From contig NZ_BAAAWE010000001.1 of assembly GCF_039534915.1 (NCBI RefSeq), positions 310,001 to 374,000 on the forward strand: a DNA stretch of 64,000 nt, written 5' to 3'. Position numbers and translations under genes: made by a program. The notes under the pieces are model-generated. The model saw nothing but the letters and a program-made list of their open reading frames with translations. It did not search any database and was not told where the DNA came from. Below, piece after piece: positions 58,616 through 64,000 of this stretch (position 1 is its first letter; each line of letters starts with the position of its first letter). Source of the DNA: Streptomyces roseofulvus. Lineage in GTDB: Bacteria > Actinomycetota > Actinomycetes > Streptomycetales > Streptomycetaceae.

Positions 58616-59257
58616 GTGCCGCGAACCGCCGACCACGAACAACGCCGCCGTCAGATCGCCGACGCCGTCAGCCGCTTGATCTCGGAGCACGGCCTCGACG
58701 CCGTCACCGTCGCCCGCACGGCCGCCGCCGCGGGCATGTCCGTCGGGCTGGTGCAGCACTACTTCCGCACCAAGGACGAGATGCTGCTCCACGCCTTCCG
58801 CGAGGTCTCGGCCCGGATCCGCTCCCGCGTCGACGCGCGCATCAGGGAAGGCGTCGTGCACCAGCAGCCTCTCGCGCGGGTCATGGCCGACGTGATGACC
58901 GAGTACATCCCCCTGGACGAGGCCCGCCGTGCCGAGTACCGCGTCGCCCGCGCGTTCGCCGGCCGCGCCCTCGACGCCCCCGCTCTGGCCGAGGTCGACA
59001 CGGAGAGCGCCCGGCAGTTGCGCGAGGAGATCGCCCGCGCCGTCCACAACGGCAAGGAGTGCGGAGAGGTCGACACGCATCTCGATCCGCAGTCCGCCGC
59101 CGTCCGCCTCGCGGCCGTGATGGAGGGGCTCGCTCTCCAGGTCTACCGCGAGCCCGAGGGCATCGCGGGAGATGCCGTCACCCGATGCGTGGGGCCCCTG
59201 CTCGACGCCGAGATCGCCGTCGTCTTCACCGGCACATGCCGCCAGTACTCGTCCTGA
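58616..59257 (+). CDS. TetR-family transcriptional repressor
   Basis: 213 residues from GTG 58616. The helix-turn-helix is in residues 8-55 (EQRRRQIADAVSRLISEHGLDAVTVARTAAAAGMSVGLVQHYFRTKDEML), the BetI-like HTH form. The C-terminal domain has EYRVARAFAGRALD and LAAVMEGLALQVY. The double operator upstream covers both promoters, so it should repress itself and the serine hydrolase. Confidence 0.92.
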   Translation: MPRTADHEQRRRQIADAVSRLISEHGLDAVTVARTAAAAGMSVGLVQHYFRTKDEMLLHAFREVSARIRSRVDARIREGVVHQQPLARVMADVMTEYIPLDEARRAEYRVARAFAGRALDAPALAEVDTESARQLREEIARAVHNGKECGEVDTHLDPQSAAVRLAAVMEGLALQVYREPEGIAGDAVTRCVGPLLDAEIAVVFTGTCRQYSS

Positions 59258-59404
59258 CGGGGGGCCGGCGCGGCGCGTCGACTCCCCTGTGGCAGGCGGC
59301 TCGCGCGCAGGACGCGGCGCACGATGCGCCGCCCGCGGCGTGCTCGCCGCTCCCCCGCCGCCGCGGCCTTGACGCCGCCCCGCCTCCGAGCGGCCTGAGG
59401 GGCG

Positions 59405-60671
59405 TCAACGCGCCGCGTGCCGCGGGTGATCGGCGTCGTCGGACGGCGCGGCCGCGCACAGTGCCGCCTCGACCCGGCGGTTGCCGGTCATGGTGGCGGT
59501 GACGGCCGTCATGGCGAGGAGGAGACCGGCGGCGGCGTAGAGCGGGGTGCGGATGTCGTACGTGGTGGCCAGCCAGCCGCCGAGGAAGGCTCCGAACGGG
59601 GCGGCGCACATGGCGAGCATGCGGGAGGTCGAGGCGACCCGGCCCATCAGGTGGGCGGGCACGATCGCCTGCCGGAGGGAGGGCGCGAGCACCATGGTGG
59701 CGCCCATACCGGCTCCGCAGACGGCGAGCGCGAGGGCGGCGGCGTACGGGTTCGGGGCCGCGGCCAGCCCGAGGATGGCGAGTCCCTCGACGGCGGCGGT
59801 GCAGGTCAGCGCGGTGCCGGTGCCGAGTCGCCGGCCGAGGGAGGAGGCGATGGCCGCGCCGAGCAGGCCGCCGGCGGCTTCCGCCGTGAGGAGCAGGCCG
59901 AAGCCGTAGGTGTCGATGCCGAGTCGTTCGTGCGCGAAGAGGGCGAGGACGGTCTCCACGGCGAGGAAGGCGATGTTGCCGACCGCCGGGCGGAGTGCGA
60001 GCCCGAGCAGCAACCGGTCCCGGAAGACGTACGCGGCGCCGGCCCGCGCCTGGCGCAGCAGCGATTCCCGTACCTCCGGCACCGGGGTGGGCATGGCGGG
60101 CAGCGTCCGTACGAGCAGCGCGGACACCAGGAACGACACCGCGTCCGCGAGCAGCGGCAGCGAGCGTCCGAGCGCGAGCAGCACGCTGCCGGCCGGTGGC
60201 CCCGCGAAGCCGGACATGGCCGTCTGGGCGCCGCGCAGGCGGGAGTTGGCGCGTTCCAGGAGCGCGGGGTCGCGGTGGAGCAGATCCGGCAGATAGGCCG
60301 TGGCCGCCGTGTCGAAGAAGAGACCGCCGAGGCCGAGCAGGAACGCGACGGCCGCGAGCAGCGGAATGCTCAGCACGTCGAGTACGGCCGCCGCCACGGG
60401 TATCGCGAGAAGGGCCGCGCGCCGCGTCCGTCACCCACATGGTGCGCCGGCGGTCCCAGCGGTCCACGAGCGCGCCGCCGAGCACTCCGAAGAGGAGCCA
60501 CGGCAGCGTCCCCGCGGCCGCGACGACGGCGAGCGCCATCGGGTCCCGTGTCAGCGTCAGGGCGAGCAGTGGCAGCGCGGCGTGTGACACGCCGTCACCG
60601 AGCGAGGAGATCGTCTGTGCGGTCCACAGCCGCCCGAAGCCGGTGGGCAACTTTGCTGTACCTGCGGTCAC
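59405..60671 (-). pseudogene. MFS transporter, frameshifted
   Basis: GTG 60671 overlaps the stop of the ArsR gene (GTGA). The first frame encodes LPTGFGRLWTAQTISSLGDGVSHAALPLLALTLTRD and continues to WDRRRTMWVTDAAR. A shift of one base (or loss of one GC pair) in the alternating GC run near 60420 moves it to the second frame, AAVLDVLSIPLLAAVAFLLGLGGLFFDTAATAYL onward, ending at 59405. The whole would be about 422 residues with 10 to 12 membrane helices, like MFS efflux proteins of the enterobactin-exporter/ DHA3 type. The operon partner and operator are intact. Confidence 0.8.
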
Positions 60672-61207
60672 TTGGCGCCCTCCTCGTCCCGCGCGCCCGC
60701 TCCCGGGTGGAACAGGGCGAAGACCAGGGAGGCGTCCGGCAGCGAGGGGTCGGACAGCTCCCTGTACTCCTCCGCCAGCGCCTGGAGCCGTGCGCCCAGT
60801 TCGGCGAACTGCGCTTCGGTGAGCCGCAGATGTGCCATCCCGACGTGCCGTTCGGCGCCCACCGGCGATGCCTCCAGATCCGCCACGGCATGCCGCATCA
60901 GCACATCGGGCCCTCCTTCGCCCGGATCCGGCAGCACGACGGACCGCGCGGCCATCGCGTAGTACCGCTCGGTGACCCCGCGGACCTTCCGGGTCCGCAC
61001 CACCTTCACCAGGCCGGCCCGCTCCAGGAGCCGCACGTGATAGCTGGAACTCCCCTTCGCGAGGCCGACGCGCTCGGCGATCTGGGTGATCGTCGCCGGC
61101 TCGAAGCGGAGCACGGCCATGATCCGGTGACGGGTCAGATTGGAGACGGCGCGCAGTTGCTCGTCCGTGGTGACGTGGAGCGCGTCGGGGAGCTCATCGG
61201 TAGGCAT
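60668..61207 (-). CDS. ArsR-type winged-helix regulator
   Basis: 179 residues from ATG 61207. The winged helix is at about 15-95: NLTRHRIMAVLRFEPATITQIAERVGLAKGSSSYHVRLLERAGLVKVVRTRKVRGVTERYY. This is the HTH_20/ArsR group that senses non-metal ligands; no metal-binding cysteines are seen. It overlaps the MFS gene, forming a regulator-transporter operon, and a perfect inverted repeat lies just upstream of its start, pointing to autoregulation. Confidence 0.9.
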   Translation of the reverse strand: MPTDELPDALHVTTDEQLRAVSNLTRHRIMAVLRFEPATITQIAERVGLAKGSSSYHVRLLERAGLVKVVRTRKVRGVTERYYAMAARSVVLPDPGEGGPDVLMRHAVADLEASPVGAERHVGMAHLRLTEAQFAELGARLQALAEEYRELSDPSLPDASLVFALFHPGAGARDEEGAK

Positions 61208-61213
61208 GCGCCA

Positions 61214-61235
61214 ATGGTCAACACTTCTTGACCAT
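61214..61235. promoter_or_regulatory. Operator for the ArsR-MFS operon
   Basis: ATGGTCAA-CACTTC-TTGACCAT is a perfect 8-6-8 inverted repeat starting 7 bp upstream of the ArsR ATG. Confidence 0.75.
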
Positions 61236-61428
61236 CGGGCAAGGGGGTGACGGGCAGGCGTCCGAAAATCGACGGCGGACGGCCCCCGTCCGGTCCCGCT
61301 CACTCCGCGGGAGGCCAGACGGGGGCGTCCGCGTGGGACGCAGACCGCTGTCGCGCGGCCTGTCGCCGGCGAGAGAGGCGATCGCGCCGGCCTCGTCCCG
61401 AACCCCCCGAGCAGGGCCTGCGCGTCGG

Positions 61429-62271
61429 CTACGCGTCGACGGCGTCCGTCACGCGCCGCCAGTCGTCCAGGTCCGCGATGCGCGCGTCCAAGGCCCCGCG
61501 CATGCTCGCCGCGCTGGAGGCGCCGAGGGCCAGGCGCCGCGGAGGGTTGGGGGTGTCGACCGCCGTCCGGATGCCTGCGGCGATCCGGGAGGCGGCGGAG
61601 AACGCGGACGCCGGCAGCTCTCCGATCGCCTTGTGGACCTCGCGGACGGTCTGGTCGTAGTCGTCCAGGCCGTCCGCCACATCGAGGTGGGCGAGGAAGG
61701 GTGTCGCGGTCATCCCCGGCTGGATGAGCGTGACCTTGATGCCCAGCGGGATGACCTCGGCCGCGAGCGCGTCCGACAGTCCCTCGACGGCGTACTTGGT
61801 GGCGGCCAGCAGGCCCACGCCGGGGTGGGCGGACTGCCCGTAGACCGACGAGCCCTGGAGGATGTGTCCGGACCGCTGGGCGCGGAGGACGGGCAGCGTG
61901 GCGCGGAGCACGTTGAGCACGCCGAAGACATTGGTGTCGAAGACGGCGCGGACCTGCGCGTCGGACGCCTCCTCGACCGCACCGAACAGGCCGTATCCCG
62001 CGTTGTTGGCCACGACGTCGAGGCGGCCGAACCGTGCGCGCGCGGCCTCCACGGCATCCTGGACGGCTTGCTCGTCGCGTACGTCCGCCGGCAGGAGAAG
62101 CAGGCGCTCACCGTGCGCCCGCGCCAGTTCGCCGAGGGAGGTGGTGTCTCGGGCGAGGGCCGCGACGGCCTCGCCGTTCTCCAGTGCCTGGACGGTCAGT
62201 TCGCGACCGATGCCGGACGTCGCGCCGGTGATCAGCCATACACGGGGAGGGATCTCGTAAGGAGGATTCAT
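61429..62271 (-). CDS. SDR-family protein lacking the catalytic tyrosine
   Basis: 280 residues from ATG 62271, behind GGAGG. The cofactor loop TGATSGIG and NNAGYGLF are present. Where classical SDRs have YxxxK, this one reads GLLAATKYAVEGL: the lysine is there but the residue four before it is Leu. The serine block is present (LQGSSVYGQS). The remainder, including QPGMTATPFLAHLDVADG, is normal. Oxidoreductase function may be lost or altered. Divergent from a CGNR regulator with a 7-bp inverted repeat between. Confidence 0.82.
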   Translation of the reverse strand: MNPPYEIPPRVWLITGATSGIGRELTVQALENGEAVAALARDTTSLGELARAHGERLLLLPADVRDEQAVQDAVEAARARFGRLDVVANNAGYGLFGAVEEASDAQVRAVFDTNVFGVLNVLRATLPVLRAQRSGHILQGSSVYGQSAHPGVGLLAATKYAVEGLSDALAAEVIPLGIKVTLIQPGMTATPFLAHLDVADGLDDYDQTVREVHKAIGELPASAFSAASRIAAGIRTAVDTPNPPRRLALGASSAASMRGALDARIADLDDWRRVTDAVDA

Positions 62272-62300
62272 GTTGCGACCGTAAGCGTTTAGCTCGCAAC
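62272..62300. promoter_or_regulatory. Inverted repeat between SDR and CGNR regulator
   Basis: GTTGCGA (62272-62278) and TCGCAAC (62294-62300) form a 7-15-7 repeat at the SDR start. A heptamer TTAGCTC occurs at 62289-62295 and again at 62342-62348, closer to the regulator gene. Confidence 0.45.
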
Positions 62301-62374
62301 ACGTCAATCACCTGCGAGTGGATCGTTGCCTACTAAGTGGGTTAGCTCAGCTCACCCTGATGTACTGTGGAGGC

Positions 62375-62992
62375 ATGAGCAGCACGCCAGCCGGATCCCC
62401 CCGACCCAGCCCGCGCACCGTCACACCGACGGTGGAGACCGTTCTCGCGTTCGTGAACACGCGCGCGGACGGATCGGGCCGGGAGGAACTGTTCGCCGAC
62501 GGCGACGCGTTCGCGGCATGGCTGGCGGAGCACGAAGAGTTCGGTGTCGGCCGCGAGGTGGTGGCGACCGACGCCGACGCGGCGGTCGCGCGCGAGCTGC
62601 GCGACGCTCTGGTGACCGTGCTGCTCGCGCACTCCGGCGACGAGGAGAGCCTGGGCGAGCCGCTGTCGCGCGCCGAGCGACACCTGCGGCGCGTGGGTGC
62701 GCTCTACCCGCTGGCGCCGGTCGTCACGGCCGACGGCGTCGAACTGACCTCGCCGCAAGCAGGGGTGGAGCGGGTGTTCGGTGCGGTCCTGGCCGCGGTG
62801 ACGACGTTCGCGCAGAGCGGCGACTGGGGGCGCGTCAAGGCGTGCCGGAACCCGCCGTGCCATTTCGGCTTCCTCGACCGCACGCGCAATGGGGCGGGTC
62901 TGTACTGCAGCACCGGCTGCGGATCCCAGGTGTCCATGCGCAGACACCGCCAGAGGCAGCGTCGTGACGGTGGTGCGCCCTCCGAGGCGTGA
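62375..62992 (+). CDS. ABATE/CGNR zinc-finger transcriptional regulator
   Basis: 205 residues from ATG 62375. The N-terminal ABATE-like region starts TVETVLAFVNTRADGSGREELFADGDAFAAWL. The C-terminal finger reads CRNPPCHFGFLDRTRNGAGLYC and then STGCGSQVSMRRHR; the canonical CGNR is CGSQ here, but the cysteines and the basic helix are kept. It likely controls the divergent SDR. Together with the gene at 1-362 it shows the same regulator/oxidoreductase arrangement twice in this window. Confidence 0.87.
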   Translation: MSSTPAGSPRPSPRTVTPTVETVLAFVNTRADGSGREELFADGDAFAAWLAEHEEFGVGREVVATDADAAVARELRDALVTVLLAHSGDEESLGEPLSRAERHLRRVGALYPLAPVVTADGVELTSPQAGVERVFGAVLAAVTTFAQSGDWGRVKACRNPPCHFGFLDRTRNGAGLYCSTGCGSQVSMRRHRQRQRRDGGAPSEA

Positions 62993-63032
62993 GTCCGCCC
63001 TCCGGCGAGCTCCGCCGTACCCGGTGCCGGCC

Positions 63033-63776
63033 TCAGGCCGTCGGCTTGCGCCACACGGAGATGTGCTTCGCGGAGTCCTGGGCGAACGGCGTCCCGTCCC
63101 AGTCCGCGACGCGCCGTTCCAGCTCCAGTCCGGCGATCCGGGCCATCAGGTCGAGCTCCGCCGGCCAGGCGTAGCGGTGCCGGGAGTTCCCGCGGCGGTA
63201 ACGGCCGTCGTCGCCGTCACGGGTGAGGTGGTGCGAGACGAGGACCTGCTCGACCAGGTCGAAGGTGTCGAAGCCGATGTGCCGGTCGGAGACGTCGAAC
63301 GGCACCGCGACCTGGCCGGGCGGCAGGAACCGCAGCGGCGGGACGCCCAGTTCGATGACGAAGCGGCCGCCGGGTGCCAGGTGGCGAGCGGCGTTGCGGA
63401 AGCACTCGACCTGCTCGTCCTGCGTCAGCAGGTTGGTGATGGTGTTGTAGACGAGGTAGACCAGGGTGAACTCGCCGGGCACGACGGTGGTGGCCATGTC
63501 CCCGATGGCGACCGGCAGCGTGTCCTCGTCGACCTTGCGCCGCAGCACCGCCGCCATGTGCTCGGACAGTTCGACGCCCACCACCGGCACCCCGCGTTCC
63601 CGGAGCGGGACGCCGACTCGTCCGGTCCCGATGGCGAACTCCAACGCCCGCCCTTCTCCGGCGAGTTCGGCGAGGAAGTCGAGGGTCGGCCCGAGGAAGG
63701 CGGCCGACGACAGCTCGGCCTCCTCGGCGTCGTAGCGGTCGGCGGTCTCTCGGCTCCACAGCTCACTGCTCGTCAC
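63033..63776 (-). CDS. Class I SAM-dependent methyltransferase
   Basis: 247 residues from GTG 63776. The SAM-binding motif I is ALEFAIGTGRVGVPL, followed by VGVELSEHMAAVLRRK (motif II), IGDMATTVVPGEFTLVYLVYNTITNLLTQDEQVECFRNAARHLAPGGRFVIEL (motifs III to V). The C-terminal half has the HIGFDTFDLVEQVLVSHHL and RYAWPAELDLMARIAGLELERR blocks of a common Streptomyces small-molecule methyltransferase group. Substrate unknown; no biosynthetic neighbours. Confidence 0.88.
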   Translation of the reverse strand: MTSSELWSRETADRYDAEEAELSSAAFLGPTLDFLAELAGEGRALEFAIGTGRVGVPLRERGVPVVGVELSEHMAAVLRRKVDEDTLPVAIGDMATTVVPGEFTLVYLVYNTITNLLTQDEQVECFRNAARHLAPGGRFVIELGVPPLRFLPPGQVAVPFDVSDRHIGFDTFDLVEQVLVSHHLTRDGDDGRYRRGNSRHRYAWPAELDLMARIAGLELERRVADWDGTPFAQDSAKHISVWRKPTA

Positions 63777-63958
63777 GGGCGGACACTCTCCCGGACGGCG
63801 GAGGGGCCTGTCGACACATTTACGGTCTCCTCCGCATGACGGGCCCCTCACGGCTCGCCCCGAAGTGGCCTTCTACGTCCGGGGCGTGCCGACGATGGCC
63901 GCGAGCGCGCGGACTCCGGCGGTGACCCGGGGCAGCCCGGTGGCTCGGACACCGGCCG

Positions 63959-64000
63959 CTACGCGGCCTCGTAGTCGTGGGCCCGGCCGCCGCGCCACTC
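63959..64000 (-). CDS. C-terminal end of a gene entering from the right edge
   Basis: The minus strand from the window edge reads GGRAHDYEAA in frame and stops with TAG at 63959-63961. Only 13 codons are visible, so no function can be given, and a chance open frame is possible. Confidence 0.25.
   Translation of the reverse strand, partial: EWRGGRAHDYEAA

Noticed and set aside
1..64000. CRISPR arrays, prophage genes, or a biosynthetic gene cluster.
   Set aside because: No regularly spaced direct repeats with spacers, no phage structural or integrase genes and no PKS, NRPS, terpene or RiPP core enzymes were found; the lone methyltransferase and SnoaL-like protein are not a cluster.

Overview
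The base composition (very high GC, strong GC bias at third codon positions, GTG/TTG starts, Streptomyces-type secreted proteins such as a subtilisin inhibitor, FG-GAP proteins and Tat substrates) points to a Streptomyces chromosome. There is no biosynthetic gene cluster, prophage or CRISPR array. The window is a patchwork of short operons, many of them a divergent regulator/enzyme pair with a visible palindromic operator between the two genes.

Region 1 (1-11.7 kb) is the most coherent. After a regulator/oxidoreductase pair with twin operators comes a sulfur-acquisition island. Three very short ORFs (1535-1627, 8240-8341, 9827-9895) look like actinobacterial cysteine leader peptides. They precede, in turn, a four-gene peptide/nickel-type ABC importer (SBP, two permeases, a fused double ATPase), an orphan SsuA-like sulfonate-binding lipoprotein, and a DUF1684 protein. 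Each is followed by inverted repeats that could act as attenuators. An Rrf2 regulator and a rhodanese-membrane protein complete the set. An arylsulfotransferase-fold protein and a purine-type permease follow on the other strand.

Region 2 (14-26.9 kb) holds a cupin-XRE regulator, a SnoaL-like protein, an FG-GAP surface protein, an SDR/MmyB-type XRE pair, a secreted phosphodiesterase with a jacalin-like domain, a histidine-rich Tat-exported PHP metallohydrolase, a SpoIIE-type phosphatase and a lipoprotein.

Region 3 (26.9-36.7 kb) is rich in decay: a frameshifted toxin/antitoxin-like pair, a SUKH-3 immunity remnant, a MazF toxin without an antitoxin, a lipoprotein split by an in-frame TAG, a doubly frameshifted LysR gene and a HAD gene without its last motif. 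Intact genes here include a HIT protein, an XRE-TPR regulator and an M64 metallopeptidase.

Region 4 (36.9-53 kb) has LysR/aldo-keto reductase, the subtilisin inhibitor, an FKBP isomerase, a TetR gene controlling an SDR-alpha/beta-hydrolase fusion, tRNA-Trp(CCA), an MMPL exporter operon with tandem palindromes upstream, a TetR/hydrolase pair and a cell-wall amidase with peptidoglycan-binding repeats.

Region 5 (53-64 kb) has DUF4253, DUF6892-like and unassigned proteins around two decayed IS5-type elements, a serine hydrolase/TetR pair with two stacked perfect operators, an ArsR/MFS operon (MFS frameshifted), an SDR/CGNR pair and a methyltransferase. Disrupted frames are unusually frequent. 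Most are one- or two-base indels, so both real gene decay and residual assembly errors must be considered.
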